From Clostridium frigoris (GTDB taxonomy: Bacteria > Bacillota > Clostridia > Clostridiales > Clostridiaceae), in NCBI RefSeq assembly GCF_018861865.1, contig NZ_JAHLDV010000021.1, forward strand, positions 1 to 51,279: a stretch of DNA of 51,279 bases, written 5' to 3'. How positions within the stretch are numbered: the stretch's first letter is position 1; each line of letters starts with the position of its first letter. The position numbers and the translations under genes are program-made. Below the pieces are notes generated by a model, which ran no database searches, was not told the origin of the DNA, and saw nothing but the letters and a program-made list of their open reading frames with translations. Of this stretch, positions 1-9,454 are shown one piece after another.

Positions 1-5
1 TCTCA

Positions 6-121
6 TCTAGTGATTATGGCCTGAAGGTAACACCCGTTCCCATACCGAACACGAAGGTTAAGCTTCAATGCGCCGATGGTACTGCAGGGGTAACTTTGTG
101 GAAGAGTAGGTCATCGCTAGG
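6..121 (+). rRNA. rrf: 5S ribosomal RNA
   Basis: This is the 5S RNA of the large ribosomal subunit. The terminal helix is visible: CTAGTGAT at 7-14 pairs with ATCGCTAG at 113-120. The internal stretches ACACCCGTTCCCATACCGAA and GCGCCGATGGTACTGC are typical of Firmicute 5S. It appears complete, and the 16S and 23S genes would lie just upstream of the window. Exact ends are estimated from the helix. Confidence 0.95.
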
Positions 122-127
122 TAATGT

Positions 128-202
128 TCCGCGATAGCTCAACGGTGGAGCGCTCGGCTGTTAACCGATAGGTTGAAGGTTCAAATCCTTTTCGCGGAGC
201 CA
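128..202 (+). tRNA. tRNA-Asn (GTT)
   Basis: The acceptor stem TCCGCGA (128-134) pairs with TCGCGGA (192-198) and an encoded CCA follows. The anticodon loop CTGTTAA places GTT at 160-162, which reads AAC/AAU. It sits six bases after the 5S gene, so it is probably the last gene of the rRNA operon. Confidence 0.95.
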
Positions 203-236
203 TTTTTTTATAATTTAATAATAAATTTAAGATATA

Positions 237-261
237 CAAAAGCTAATTATTAGCTTTTTTT
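237..261 (+). terminator. rRNA operon terminator
   Basis: AAAAGCTAAT and its complement ATTAGCTTTT form a compact hairpin followed by a T run, 35 bases after tRNA-Asn. It fits an intrinsic terminator for the rRNA-tRNA transcript. Confidence 0.75.
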
Positions 262-370
262 ATTTTGTGAAAAATTATACTGCTAAGTAAATGCAACGAA
301 TATTATATTAAGTGTGTATAAGAAATATGAGTGTTATTAGTAATTTATTTTTGTTTTGAAATATGTATTT

Positions 371-409
371 AAGTACCAATAATTTTATATTATTGGTACT
401 TTTATTTTT
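371..409 (+). terminator. second intrinsic-terminator hairpin
   Basis: AAGTACCAATA (371-381) pairs perfectly with TATTGGTACTT (391-401) and is followed by TTATTTTTT. No gene is visible between 262 and 370, so it may be a back-up terminator for the rRNA operon or may end a short unrecognised transcript. Confidence 0.6.
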
Positions 410-481
410 TATAATAAATACGGATATTTTACCCGAAATTACAGAACCTAATGTTAGTAATAGTAAAAAGGGGGAAATTAA

Positions 482-718
482 ATGTCTGAATACAAATTAG
501 ATATTCCTGGGGATATTAATTTAAGTGATTACAGTAGCATTCATGATTATATGGGAATGATTTCACAAAATGATAGATTTACAATTACTTCAAGAATGAA
601 AAATTCTGATGAAATGAGAATACTTTGTGAAATGTTAGAAAATAATAGTTTTACTATTGTGACTCAAGGAGATACGGAAAATGGTGAATACTATATTACA
701 TCGCAAAAGGAAGGATAG
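482..718 (+). CDS. hypothetical small protein (78 aa)
   Basis: I do not recognise this protein. It is acidic, lacks membrane segments and cysteine-rich motifs (a single Cys near residue 49), and looks like a small alpha/beta protein: a helical stretch rich in Asp/Met at about residues 17-28, then FTIT, another helix around 41-54, and FTIV...YYIT strands at the end. An AGGGGG-rich ribosome binding site lies a few bases before the ATG. The aminopeptidase gene follows after 59 bases without a clear terminator, so co-transcription is possible. Coding is supported by the ribosome binding site and codon use only. Confidence 0.7.
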   Translation: MSEYKLDIPGDINLSDYSSIHDYMGMISQNDRFTITSRMKNSDEMRILCEMLENNSFTIVTQGDTENGEYYITSQKEG

Positions 719-777
719 CTATTATGTTATAATATTAATAAAACAAATTTATGATATTCATCAGGAGGTAAATTGAA

Positions 778-2019
778 ATGAAAAATATATTATTTAATAT
801 AAATAGGAAGAATCTTTGGAAAAGTTTAGAACAAAACTCAATAACATTAATATTTGCAGGGGAGGCACCATATAAATCAGCGGATGAAACATATGCGTTC
901 ACTCCAAACAGAAATTTTTATTATTTAACAGGTATTGATAAGGATAAAATGATTTTAATGATAGTACAAAGAAATGGTAAAGTTGAAGAAACATTATTTG
1001 TAGAGAAAAGTGACCCCGTATTGGCTAGGTGGGTAGGGGAGAAAATGGCTAAAGAAGAGGCAAAAGAAATTTCTGGCATAGAAAATATTGAGTTTTTGGA
1101 TAATTTTAAAGATTTATTTAATGGCATTTTAGAAAAAACAAAAATTGAGAATTTATATTTGGATCTTGAAAGACAAGGGTTTGATATATCAATGTCTACA
1201 TCACAAATTTTTGTGAAAGTAGTAACGCAGAGATACCCTTATTTAAGGGTACAAAATATATACCATGAAATAGTTAGTCTTAGACTTATTAAATCAGAAG
1301 AAGAAATAAAATTAATAAGGCAAGCTATAGATATTACGGATATGGGTGTAAGACAACTAATGAAAAATGCCAAAGTCGGTATGAAGGAATATCAATTAGA
1401 GGCTTACTTTGATTTTTCATTGAAAAGTAATGGTGTAACAGATTATGCTTTTCATACCATTGCAGCTGGTGGTAAGAATGCAACAATACTTCATTATGTA
1501 AAAAACGATAGTGAACTTCAGGATAGTGAATTAGTGTTGTTTGATTTGGGAGCTCAATATAAATATTACAATGCGGATATAAGCCGTACATTCCCTGTTA
1601 ATGGTAAATATACAGAAAGACAAAAGGAAATTTATAACGTGGTATTAAAAGCACAAGAAGCGGTAATAGCAATCGCAAAACCTGGTATATTGTTCTCAGT
1701 TTTAAATGAAACAGCAAAAGAGGTACTTGCAGCTGGATGTATACAGTTAGGTCTTATTAAAGAACCTAGTGAATTATCTAAATACTATTTCCATGGGGTA
1801 AGTCATTATTTAGGATTAGATACTCATGATGTAGGAAATCGAGACATAAAATTAAAGACTGGTATGATATTCACTAATGAACCAGGACTTTACATAAAAG
1901 AAGAAAATATTGGGATTAGAATTGAAGATGATATATTAATTACAAAAGATGGATGTGAAAATCTTTCAAAACAAATAATTAAGACTGTAGATGAAATTGA
2001 AGCATTTATGGCGAAGTAA
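778..2019 (+). CDS. pepP: Xaa-Pro aminopeptidase (M24B family)
   Basis: This is a cytosolic metallopeptidase that removes an N-terminal residue when proline is second. At 413 aa it has the family length: an N-terminal aminopeptidase-P domain (about 1-130, with the APYKSADETYAF region) and a C-terminal pita-bread catalytic domain. The five metal ligands are visible: Asp in FDLGAQ (about 256) and in NADISRTF, His in HGVSHYLGL (about 339), Glu in NEPGLY (about 368) and Glu in IRIEDD (about 383). AGGAGGT at 763-769 fixes the ATG start. A terminator hairpin follows at 2049. It is distinct from the damaged methionine aminopeptidase gene near 42.6 kb, although both belong to the M24 fold. Confidence 0.93.
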   Translation: MKNILFNINRKNLWKSLEQNSITLIFAGEAPYKSADETYAFTPNRNFYYLTGIDKDKMILMIVQRNGKVEETLFVEKSDPVLARWVGEKMAKEEAKEISGIENIEFLDNFKDLFNGILEKTKIENLYLDLERQGFDISMSTSQIFVKVVTQRYPYLRVQNIYHEIVSLRLIKSEEEIKLIRQAIDITDMGVRQLMKNAKVGMKEYQLEAYFDFSLKSNGVTDYAFHTIAAGGKNATILHYVKNDSELQDSELVLFDLGAQYKYYNADISRTFPVNGKYTERQKEIYNVVLKAQEAVIAIAKPGILFSVLNETAKEVLAAGCIQLGLIKEPSELSKYYFHGVSHYLGLDTHDVGNRDIKLKTGMIFTNEPGLYIKEENIGIRIEDDILITKDGCENLSKQIIKTVDEIEAFMAK

Positions 2020-2048
2020 ATTTATATAAATGATTAAATTTGAATAAT

Positions 2049-2077
2049 TAGTAATTTTAGAATTACTATTTATTTTT
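2049..2077 (+). terminator. pepP terminator
   Basis: TAGTAATT (2049-2056), a four-base loop and AATTACTA (2061-2068) precede TTTATTTTTA. The stem is perfect but AT-rich, so its strength is uncertain. Confidence 0.6.
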
Positions 2078-2328
2078 AGAGCTAATAAATAATGCATTAT
2101 TAGAGTTCAATAATATTACATAGGTAGTTCACTATTTTGCAGTATGTACATAAAATTAGGAATATTATAAATTTAAATGTAAAAAAATATATTACGAAAA
2201 TCATAATACAAACAAGGAATAAAAATTGTTTTATAGAATAGTAAATATATAGAACAATATAATTAAGATTTTATATACAAGTATGAGTTTATAAAAAGGG
2301 TGAAAAAATTTATAATAGGGGGAACCAA
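2078..2328 (+). other. intergenic region, no gene seen
   Basis: About 250 very AT-rich bases lie between the pepP terminator and the next start. No open frame with a ribosome binding site, no RNA gene and no clear promoter could be supported. A Firmicute clpC region often carries ctsR, mcsA and mcsB upstream, but I could recognise no remnant of them here. Confidence 0.5.
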
Positions 2329-2550
2329 ATGATTAAAAATAAGAATAATATTGTACAGTTACTAGATGAAATTAGAAGGTTCACATATTTTAAAGATAAT
2401 ACAGAAATAGATGTAGTTTTAAAAGAGAGTGAAAAAATTAATATTAGATGTTATGATGCTAAGTGTATAGTCATTAATTTTTTTGATTATGAAAAGGGAA
2501 TTTCTATGTTGTATAAAGATAGAAAATATATAAATATGAAAATTTCTTAG
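2329..2550 (+). CDS. hypothetical small protein (73 aa)
   Basis: I do not recognise this protein. It is lysine-rich, with alternating hydrophobic residues from about 25 onward (DVVL, INIRCY, CIVINFF, GISMLY), suggesting a small beta-rich fold after an N-terminal helix. It has two cysteines (CYDAKC). An AGGGGGAACCA ribosome binding site precedes the ATG. It is flanked by terminators, so it is probably monocistronic. Support is limited to the reading frame, ribosome binding site and downstream terminator. Confidence 0.65.
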   Translation: MIKNKNNIVQLLDEIRRFTYFKDNTEIDVVLKESEKINIRCYDAKCIVINFFDYEKGISMLYKDRKYINMKIS

Positions 2551-2582
2551 TGAGTTAGCATATAAAAAAACAATTTAATATG

Positions 2583-2633
2583 GACATATCGAAAACATTT
2601 TGGTATAAAATGTTTTAGGTATGTCTTTTTTTA
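2583..2633 (+). terminator. intrinsic terminator before clpC
   Basis: A long hairpin: GACATA with TATGTC outside, AAAACATTTT with AAAATGTTTT inside, then a run of eight T. It ends the small gene upstream and isolates clpC transcriptionally. Confidence 0.8.
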
Positions 2634-2733
2634 TTAAATAATTACAGAATGCTATTATATCATGAAATAATAAGGATAAAATTGGGCATAATTAAAGTAA
2701 TAAGAAAATTTATTGCAGGTGAGGTGTTTGAAC

Positions 2734-5175
2734 ATGATGTTTAATAAATTTACAGAAAGAGCACAAAAGGTTTTGGTGTATGCTCAAGAGGAAGCGCAAC
2801 AATTAAAGCATGGTTATGTAGGAACAGAGCATATACTGTTAGGAATTCTAAGAGAACAAGATGGTGTATGTAAAAAGTCATTAAATAATATGAAAATTTC
2901 GTCGGTCGAGGTAAAAAAATTAGTAATAGAATATGAAGGTGAAGGCGACGTAGAAATGCGCAGAAATGAAATACCTCTGACTCCAAGAACAAAACGTCTA
3001 TTAGAACTAAGTTTAATTGAAGCAAGAAATTTAAATCATAACTATATTAGCCCAGAACACATTTTGATCGCATTAATTAGAGAATCAGAAGGAGTTGCAT
3101 ATACAATATTAGCTAACTTAGGAGCAGACTTTAATATACTAAAAAATGATATATTAAATAATTGGTGTTCTGAGGGTAATCCAAAGGGAAGTATATCAAA
3201 AGAAAAACAAAACCATAGTACGCCCACATTAGATCATTTTGGAAAAGACTTAACTGAAATGGCGAAAGAAGGCAAACTTGACCCTGTTATAGGAAGAGAT
3301 AATGAAACACAAAGGCTTTTAGAAATTTTGTGCAGAAGAATGAAGAATAATCCGTGCCTTATAGGGGAGCCAGGTGTAGGTAAGACCGCTATAGCAGAAG
3401 GACTAGCACAAAGAATAGCTTCCGGGAGTATCCCAGAAATTTTAAAAGATAAAAGAGTTATAACTTTAGATATATCTTCTATGGTTGCAGGTTCTAAATA
3501 TAGAGGAGAGTTTGAGGAAAGGCTTAAAAAGGTAATGAAAGAAATACTAGTAGTGGGAAATGTGATTATATTTATAGATGAAATTCATACTATAATTGGA
3601 GCAGGAGGAGCCGAAGGAGCTATTGATGCATCTAATATATTGAAACCAGCACTTGCTCGTGGGGAAATACAATGTATAGGCGCAACAACTATAGACGAAT
3701 ATAGAAAGCACATTGAAAAAGATACAGCACTCGAGAGAAGGTTTCAACCTATTATGGTAGGAGAACCAAGTAAACAAGAGGCTGTTGAAATATTAAAAGG
3801 ACTAAGGGACAAGTATGAGGCACATCATAGAGTTAAGATCACTGATGGTGCCATAGAGGCTGCTGTTAGTCTGTCACATAGGTATATATCTGATAGATAT
3901 TTACCTGATAAAGCAATAGATCTTATAGATGAGGCGGGGGCAAAAGTTAGAATTCAAAATTTGACTACTCCGGCAAATCTTAAAAATTTAGAAGATGAAA
4001 TAGATAAAATTTCTAAAGAAAAATTAGATGCTATATCAGTACAGGATTTTGAGAAGGCAGCTAAAATAAGAGATACCGAAAAAAACTTAAAAGATAAATT
4101 ATATAATTCTAAAAACAGCTGGAAAACACAAAATCAAGCGGATGAACTAATAGTTTCAGAAACTGAAATTGCTAATGTTGTATCAAGATGGATTAACATT
4201 CCAATAGAAAAATTGACACAAAAGGAATCTGAAAGATTATTAAAATTGGAGAAGATACTACACGAGAAAGTGATAGGTCAATATGAAGCGGTTAAATCTA
4301 TTTCAAGTGCAATAAGACGTGCAAGAGTAGGGTTAAAGGATCCTAAAAGACCGATAGGCTCTTTTATATTTTTAGGGCCAACTGGGGTAGGAAAAACAGA
4401 GTTGTCAAAAGCTTTAGCAGAGGCTATGTTTGGTGATGAAAATAACATGATAAGAATAGATATGTCAGAATATATGGATAAGCATACGGTTTCGAGACTT
4501 ATGGGTTCCCCGCCAGGATATATTGGATTTGATGAAGGGGGACAACTAACAGAAAAAGTGAGAAGAAACCCATATTCAGTTGTTCTTTTCGATGAAATTG
4601 AAAAAGCTCATCCTGATGTAGTTAACATTTTATTGCAAATATTAGAAGACGGAAGGTTAACTGATGGGAAAGGTAAAACAATAGACTTTAAAAATACAGT
4701 AATTATAATGACATCTAATGTTGGCGCGTCTACTCTTAAAAAACAAAGGTCTCTAGGGTTTGATATAAAGGAAAACGGTGTGAGTTCTGAATATGAAAAG
4801 ATGAAAGAGAATATAATGGAAGAGTTAAAACTTTCATTTAGACCAGAGTTCTTAAATAGAATAGATGATATTATTGTATTTCATTCACTAGAACAGGATG
4901 ATTTATATAAAATAGTAGAGTTAATGCTTAAAGTTGTGAAGGAGCGTCTTGAAGATATTAAAATTAATATTAGTTTTGACAATGAAACTAAGAAATATTT
5001 AGCTAAGTCGGGATTTAACAGCAATTATGGAGCAAGACCATTAAGGCGAGAAATAACTAAAGTTATAGAAGATAAGTTGTCTGAAGAAATACTGAGGGGT
5101 AATATTAATAAAGGTGATAATGTAAGTGTTCTTATGAAAAATGATAAATTGATTTTTAAGGTTTTACATATTTAA
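2734..5175 (+). CDS. clpC: ClpC-type AAA+ protease/chaperone ATPase
   Basis: ClpC is the Hsp100 unfoldase that feeds substrates to the ClpP peptidase in Firmicutes. Domains in order: double Clp-N repeat (about 1-145), D1 AAA+ with Walker A GEPGVGKT (about 211-218) and Walker B FIDEIHT, a UVR-type middle region ([19 protein letters not shown], about 430-455), D2 AAA+ with GPTGVGKT (about 548-555), and the C-terminal D2 small domain. AGGTGAGG at 2717-2724 supports the ATG at 2734 rather than the TTG at 2713. In many relatives the gene follows ctsR-mcsA-mcsB; here none is present and I see no CtsR heptad operator upstream, so control must differ. Confidence 0.95.
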   Translation: MMFNKFTERAQKVLVYAQEEAQQLKHGYVGTEHILLGILREQDGVCKKSLNNMKISSVEVKKLVIEYEGEGDVEMRRNEIPLTPRTKRLLELSLIEARNLNHNYISPEHILIALIRESEGVAYTILANLGADFNILKNDILNNWCSEGNPKGSISKEKQNHSTPTLDHFGKDLTEMAKEGKLDPVIGRDNETQRLLEILCRRMKNNPCLIGEPGVGKTAIAEGLAQRIASGSIPEILKDKRVITLDISSMVAGSKYRGEFEERLKKVMKEILVVGNVIIFIDEIHTIIGAGGAEGAIDASNILKPALARGEIQCIGATTIDEYRKHIEKDTALERRFQPIMVGEPSKQEAVEILKGLRDKYEAHHRVKITDGAIEAAVSLSHRYISDRYLPDKAIDLIDEAGAKVRIQNLTTPANLKNLEDEIDKISKEKLDAISVQDFEKAAKIRDTEKNLKDKLYNSKNSWKTQNQADELIVSETEIANVVSRWINIPIEKLTQKESERLLKLEKILHEKVIGQYEAVKSISSAIRRARVGLKDPKRPIGSFIFLGPTGVGKTELSKALAEAMFGDENNMIRIDMSEYMDKHTVSRLMGSPPGYIGFDEGGQLTEKVRRNPYSVVLFDEIEKAHPDVVNILLQILEDGRLTDGKGKTIDFKNTVIIMTSNVGASTLKKQRSLGFDIKENGVSSEYEKMKENIMEELKLSFRPEFLNRIDDIIVFHSLEQDDLYKIVELMLKVVKERLEDIKINISFDNETKKYLAKSGFNSNYGARPLRREITKVIEDKLSEEILRGNINKGDNVSVLMKNDKLIFKVLHI

Positions 5176-5225
5176 TGTTGTTTATATAGATTAAAAAGTA
5201 TATAATTATACTAAGACAATTTTTT

Positions 5226-5252
5226 TAAAAACCACTCTAGAGTGGTTTTTTA
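5226..5252 (+). terminator. clpC terminator
   Basis: AAAAACCACTCT and AGAGTGGTTTTT form a perfect tight hairpin ending in a T run, about 50 bases after clpC. Confidence 0.85.
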
Positions 5253-5328
5253 ATTTATAGAAAATATAATTTATTTTGATATAGAACTTTAATTTATAAT
5301 TTATAATTTATTAAGTAGGGAGAAAAGG

Positions 5329-6393
5329 ATGAGAGAAGAAAAAAGTAAGGAACTTATGAGTATATTGAAAATACTGGCACCTGGTACTTCGCTTAGAGAA
5401 GGACTTGAAAATATTCTTAGAGCTAAAACTGGTGGACTTATCGTTTTAGGAAATGGTAAGGAAGTATTAGATATTGTAGATGGTGGATTTGGAATAAATG
5501 CGGACTATAGTCCTGCTTATATATATGAGTTAGCAAAGATGGACGGAGCTATAGTAATAAGTAGTGATTTGAAAAAAATATTATATGCTAATACTCAGCT
5601 TATGCCAAGTTCTACAATTCCAACTTATGAAACTGGAACAAGGCATAGAACAGCGCAAAGAATAGCTAAGCAAACAGGGTATGTGGTTGTTGCAATATCA
5701 CAAAGAAGAACTATTATAACTGTTTACAAAGATGATATAAAATATGTATTAAGAGATAGTAGTATTATTCTAGCAAAAGCTAACCAAGCTATCCAAACAT
5801 TAGAAAAATATGTTTCAGTGCTTGAGCGAGTAGTAAGTAATTTAAATCTTTTAGAATTTCAAGATTTAGCTACATTGTTTGATGTGATATCAGCAATACA
5901 AAGGACAGAGATGGTTATGAGAATAGTTGGAGAAATAGAAAGGCATATATGTGAGTTAGGCAATGAGGGTAGGCTAATTTCAATGCAATTAAATGAATTA
6001 ATTAGAAGTGTTGAGGAAGATGGAATACTTTTAATAAGAGATTATTGTCAAAGTGGTATGAGTTATACTGATATGTATAGACAAATAGAAAATATGACTT
6101 CAGGTGAACTGATGGATTTAGATTTTATATCTAGAATTATTGGATATATAGGGGTTCCATTAGTTGATACTTTAATTTCTCCAAGAGGATATAGGATGCT
6201 AAATAAAATACCTAGAATACCTGTAAATGTTATTGAAAATCTAGTTAAGCACTTTAGAGAATTAAAAGCCACAATGGAAGCTTCTTATGAACAACTTGAT
6301 AGTGTAGAGGGAATTGGAGAAGCAAGAGCTAAAGCTATTAAAAATGGGTTAAGAAGGTTAAAAGAGCAATTTATGCTAGACAAGCAAATATAG
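5329..6393 (+). CDS. disA: diadenylate cyclase DisA
   Basis: DisA makes cyclic di-AMP from two ATP and scans DNA for branched structures. The 354-aa protein has the expected three parts: an N-terminal DAC domain with the catalytic DGA (residues 72-74) and RHR (105-107) motifs, a long helical spine (about 150-280), and a C-terminal helix-hairpin-helix DNA-binding region (about 325-345, [17 protein letters not shown]). GGGAGAAAAGG precedes the ATG. In many Firmicutes radA lies between clpC and disA; here it is absent. Confidence 0.96.
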   Translation: MREEKSKELMSILKILAPGTSLREGLENILRAKTGGLIVLGNGKEVLDIVDGGFGINADYSPAYIYELAKMDGAIVISSDLKKILYANTQLMPSSTIPTYETGTRHRTAQRIAKQTGYVVVAISQRRTIITVYKDDIKYVLRDSSIILAKANQAIQTLEKYVSVLERVVSNLNLLEFQDLATLFDVISAIQRTEMVMRIVGEIERHICELGNEGRLISMQLNELIRSVEEDGILLIRDYCQSGMSYTDMYRQIENMTSGELMDLDFISRIIGYIGVPLVDTLISPRGYRMLNKIPRIPVNVIENLVKHFRELKATMEASYEQLDSVEGIGEARAKAIKNGLRRLKEQFMLDKQI

Positions 6394-6430
6394 CACAAAA
6401 TAAGGATTAACTTATCTTGTGCAATATTTG
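6393..6430. terminator. bidirectional terminator between converging genes
   Basis: GCACAA, ATAAG and their complements CTTAT, TTGTGC form a long hairpin starting at the disA stop codon. It lies between disA and the minus-strand gene and probably serves both directions. The T tract on the + strand is weak. Confidence 0.65.
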
Positions 6431-6832
6431 CTAGCGCATAGTATATTTGCCAAGTGTGCTAATTTTATCATATTCTTTTAAAAGAATATCATATAAATTC
6501 AAACCTAAAATATTACATAATGAAGTAATATAAAAAAGATTGTTCCCAAGTTCTTTTTCTAAGACCTCCCTACAGTTTTCACATAGAGCACCTTGTACAG
6601 GAGAATGTGAAGTGCCAGGGTCATCTAAATCTAAATCGTCTATATTAGGTGGTGTGTACATGTTTTTTTCTTCTAACTTAATACAGCCACAATTGGTAAC
6701 AGATTTTGCAACAGCCCTATTGACTCTAGCATCAGATTCTTGCAGTTTAGTAATTACATCTAAAAGACTTCTATGCCGTAATAGGGATTCATCTACAGAA
6801 TTTTGAAAATTATCAAATATACAATCTTTCAT
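6431..6832 (-). CDS. uncharacterised helical protein with CxC and CxxC motifs
   Basis: This is the only minus-strand gene. The 133-aa product looks all-helical. It has NCGC near residue 50 and CENC near 87, four cysteines that could bind a metal. The final 45 residues (ELGNNLFYITSLCNILGLNLYDIL) resemble the end of MazG-like NTP pyrophosphohydrolases by pattern, but I do not see their EExxE/ExxD metal-binding set, so I make no functional claim. Some automated pipelines may call DUF1573 from the CGC motif (from memory). AAGGAG on the minus strand nine bases before the ATG at 6832 supports this start over the TTG at 6841. Confidence 0.75.
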   Translation of the reverse strand: MKDCIFDNFQNSVDESLLRHRSLLDVITKLQESDARVNRAVAKSVTNCGCIKLEEKNMYTPPNIDDLDLDDPGTSHSPVQGALCENCREVLEKELGNNLFYITSLCNILGLNLYDILLKEYDKISTLGKYTMR

Positions 6833-6969
6833 TAAGTTCAACTCCTTGTAAATATTTAATTAGTTACATTATAGGATTCAAATTACGGTTTTGTCAATAA
6901 ACTAAGTACGCATTTCACCTTATGAATATATAATAAATCAACAGGAGTTTTATTAATAGGGGGAATAGT

Positions 6970-7443
6970 ATGTTAAATGTTGGTGAAAAAATATTTATAT
7001 CAGATTATGGTGCTGGATATGTAAAAGACATTGATGACAAAGTATCATCTAATACAAAATGTAAATATGTAAATATATATCTTTTATTAGACAACATGAA
7101 TTTTATGATTCCAATAAATAAAATTGAAAATTATAGAGTAAGAAACATTTTAAATAAAGCAGAATTAGAGGTAATTTTGAATATAATAGGGAGTAATTCA
7201 GATTTCATTGAAAGAAATTGGAATAATAGATATAGAAGTAATAAGAAAAAAATTCAAAGTGGGAATACTTTGAAAATGTGTGAGGTAATTAGGGATTTAT
7301 ATTATTTACAAAAGAAAGATATGCTTCCGCCTGGAGAGATAAAGATTTTAGAAAGAGTTGAAGGAATGGTTGCTAGTGAAATAATGTTAGCTTTTGAACT
7401 TAACATGGAACAAGCATTATGTAAAATAAGGAGTTTAGTTTAA
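6970..7443 (+). CDS. CarD/CdnL-like transcription regulator
   Basis: The family binds RNA polymerase beta through a Tudor-like N-terminal domain and acts on promoter opening. The 157-aa protein starts with the usual fold: VGEKIFISDYGAGYVKDI, then YVNIYLLLDNMNFMIPINK, and continues as a helical C-terminal domain with a DLYYLQKKDMLPPGE-type segment and a terminal MVASEIMLAFEL helix. An AGGGGG ribosome binding site precedes the ATG. Its position upstream of a PIN/TRAM gene and ispD matches other clostridia. Confidence 0.85.
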   Translation: MLNVGEKIFISDYGAGYVKDIDDKVSSNTKCKYVNIYLLLDNMNFMIPINKIENYRVRNILNKAELEVILNIIGSNSDFIERNWNNRYRSNKKKIQSGNTLKMCEVIRDLYYLQKKDMLPPGEIKILERVEGMVASEIMLAFELNMEQALCKIRSLV

Positions 7444-7451
7444 TAAATTGT

Positions 7452-7485
7452 TGATTGTATGACATATTTTATTGAAATACAATCA
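7452..7485 (+). terminator. hairpin after the CarD-like gene
   Basis: TGATTGTAT (7452-7460) pairs perfectly with ATACAATCA (7477-7485). There is no real T run, so it could be a weak terminator or an RNA processing/stability hairpin. Confidence 0.4.
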
Positions 7486-7560
7486 TTTATAGTATATATT
7501 AGATAATAACGGGATATAAATTCAAATAAGTGTTAATAATTTAAGAGGAGGTGAAATTTT

Positions 7561-8667
7561 TTGTTAAAAAAAATTTTTAGAGGACTTTTTACAATCATAG
7601 GACTAATTTTAGGGTATATAATAGGTGGAATACTTCTAAGCACAAGTTATTTAGCAGGGTTTAGTTATTTTAAAGAGGGGACAATTCAAGGAATAATATT
7701 CATCATTTTTTCTACTTTGATTTTTGGGGTTATTATATTTTTGCTATCTCCTATACTAGTGTCTTTTATAATGAAATTCATGGATTATGTGGTAAAAAGC
7801 ACACAAAAAATGCCAACATCACAAATTGTTTTTGGTACAGGTGGAGCGATAATAGGGCTTGTAATTGCATCTTTATTTGCAGGGTTATTTAATTATAGAT
7901 CGCCTTTATGGACTATTATTGTGATTATTTTTACAGTTATAATGATAGCTTTAGGAGCAGATATTTGTGCCAGAAAAAGAGATGAAATATTAGCTTTCTT
8001 TACAAGTATCAAAAAAAGCAATGGATTTAAAGATAAGAAAGTTAAAGGGTTTACTAATGAAAATCCAAAAGTGCTAGATACATCGGTAATAATTGATGGT
8101 AGAATATTTGATATTTGTCAAACTGGCTTTGTTGAAGGACCATTAGTAATACCTACATTTGTATTAGAGGAACTTAGGCATATTGCGGATTCGTCAGATG
8201 GACTTAAGAGAAATAGAGGAAGACGAGGATTAGATATATTAAATAAAATACAAAAGGAATTAAATATTGAGGTTGAGATTTGGGAAAAAGATTTTCCTAA
8301 CATTGCAGAAGTAGATAGCAAATTACTTAAATTAGCTCAGGTTTTGAATGGCAAAGTAATTACCAATGATTTTAACCTTAATAAGGTAGCTGAATTTCAA
8401 GGGGTACCGGTTTTGAATATTAATGAACTTGCGAACGCTGTAAAACCGGTAGTACTTCCGGGGGAAGAAATGAAAATACAAGTGATGAAAGATGGAAAGG
8501 AATCAGGTCAAGGAATAGCTTATTTGGATGATGGTACAATGATTGTTGTCGAAGGTGGACGAAAGTATATTGGTGAGAATATAGTTGTTATTGTAACATC
8601 AGTACTTCAGACGGCTGCAGGTAGAATGATTTTTGCTAAAAATAAGGATTCTTTAGTGAAAAGTTAG
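7561..8667 (+). CDS. yacL: membrane PIN/TRAM-domain protein (YacL-like)
   Basis: A likely membrane-anchored ribonuclease or RNA-binding protein. The 368-aa protein has about four N-terminal membrane segments (residues 8-30, 40-65, 82-105, 115-135), then a PIN domain (about 168-285: VLDTSVIIDGRIFDI, acidic residues in EEL and ITNDFNL) and a C-terminal TRAM domain (about 295-355, GQGIAYLDDGTMIVVEGG). The start is TTG at 7561 after GAGGAGGTG. It lies 25 bases before ispD and is probably co-transcribed with it. Confidence 0.9.
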   Translation: MLKKIFRGLFTIIGLILGYIIGGILLSTSYLAGFSYFKEGTIQGIIFIIFSTLIFGVIIFLLSPILVSFIMKFMDYVVKSTQKMPTSQIVFGTGGAIIGLVIASLFAGLFNYRSPLWTIIVIIFTVIMIALGADICARKRDEILAFFTSIKKSNGFKDKKVKGFTNENPKVLDTSVIIDGRIFDICQTGFVEGPLVIPTFVLEELRHIADSSDGLKRNRGRRGLDILNKIQKELNIEVEIWEKDFPNIAEVDSKLLKLAQVLNGKVITNDFNLNKVAEFQGVPVLNINELANAVKPVVLPGEEMKIQVMKDGKESGQGIAYLDDGTMIVVEGGRKYIGENIVVIVTSVLQTAAGRMIFAKNKDSLVKS

Positions 8668-8692
8668 TTATAATATGTAAGAGAGGTTTTTT

Positions 8693-9385
8693 ATGAGTAG
8701 AAACTGCGCCATAATTTTGGCAGCGGGTAAGGGAAAAAGGATGGGTGGATCTATTAATAAGCAATATTTAGATATTAAAGGATACCCAGTTTTATACTAT
8801 ACTTTAAGGAGTTTTTCAAAAAGCCCTTGTATAGATGAGATTATAGTAGTTGCTGCAGCGTCTGAAGTAGATTATTGCAATGAAAAAATAATTAAAAAAT
8901 ATAAGTTTGCAAAGGTGAAAAGTGTTGTTAGCGGTGGTAAAGAAAGACAACATTCTGTTTTAAATGGTTTAAAGGCTGTAAGAAATTGTGAAGTTGTACT
9001 TATTCATGATGGGGCTAGACCTTTTGTTAGCGAAGATATTATTAGAAATGCAATTTTTTATGCTAATTTATATGGAGCTGCGGCTTGCGGAGTACAACCT
9101 AAGGATACTATTAAGATTAAAGACTCTTCTGGGTTTTCTATAAAAACACCTAATAGAGAGATGCTCTTTTGTGTTCAAACTCCACAAGGTTTTAGGTATA
9201 ACCTTATTTTAGAATGTCACGAAAAAATTAGTCGTGAGGGTATTAAAGTAACCGATGATACAATGGTGGTTGAACAATATGGTAATAAAGTATATCTTTA
9301 TGAAGGTAGCTACGATAATATAAAGGTTACAACGCCAGAAGATTTAGACATAGCGATGCAAATATTGCAAAGAAATCACTGTTGA
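8693..9385 (+). CDS. ispD: 2-C-methyl-D-erythritol 4-phosphate cytidylyltransferase
   Basis: IspD uses CTP to activate MEP in the non-mevalonate isoprenoid pathway, making CDP-methylerythritol. The 230-aa length is standard. Signature elements are [10 protein letters not shown] (residues 10-19) for CTP binding, [16 protein letters not shown] and [18 protein letters not shown] precedes the ATG. ispF often follows ispD but is not here. The stop codon overlaps the -35 box of the next promoter. Confidence 0.95.
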   Translation: MSRNCAIILAAGKGKRMGGSINKQYLDIKGYPVLYYTLRSFSKSPCIDEIIVVAAASEVDYCNEKIIKKYKFAKVKSVVSGGKERQHSVLNGLKAVRNCEVVLIHDGARPFVSEDIIRNAIFYANLYGAAACGVQPKDTIKIKDSSGFSIKTPNREMLFCVQTPQGFRYNLILECHEKISREGIKVTDDTMVVEQYGNKVYLYEGSYDNIKVTTPEDLDIAMQILQRNHC

Positions 9386-9410
9386 CAGTATCAGATATAA
9401 TGTGTATATT
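9382..9410 (+). promoter_or_regulatory. sigma-A promoter of the T-box leader
   Basis: TTGACA at 9382-9387, a 17-base spacer and TATATT at 9405-9410. It overlaps the 3' end of ispD and would start RNA near 9417, giving a leader of about 300 bases before mrnC. Confidence 0.8.
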
Positions 9411-9454
9411 TATTAGTAACTATAAAATATCACATATAAACTAAATATTAAGTA

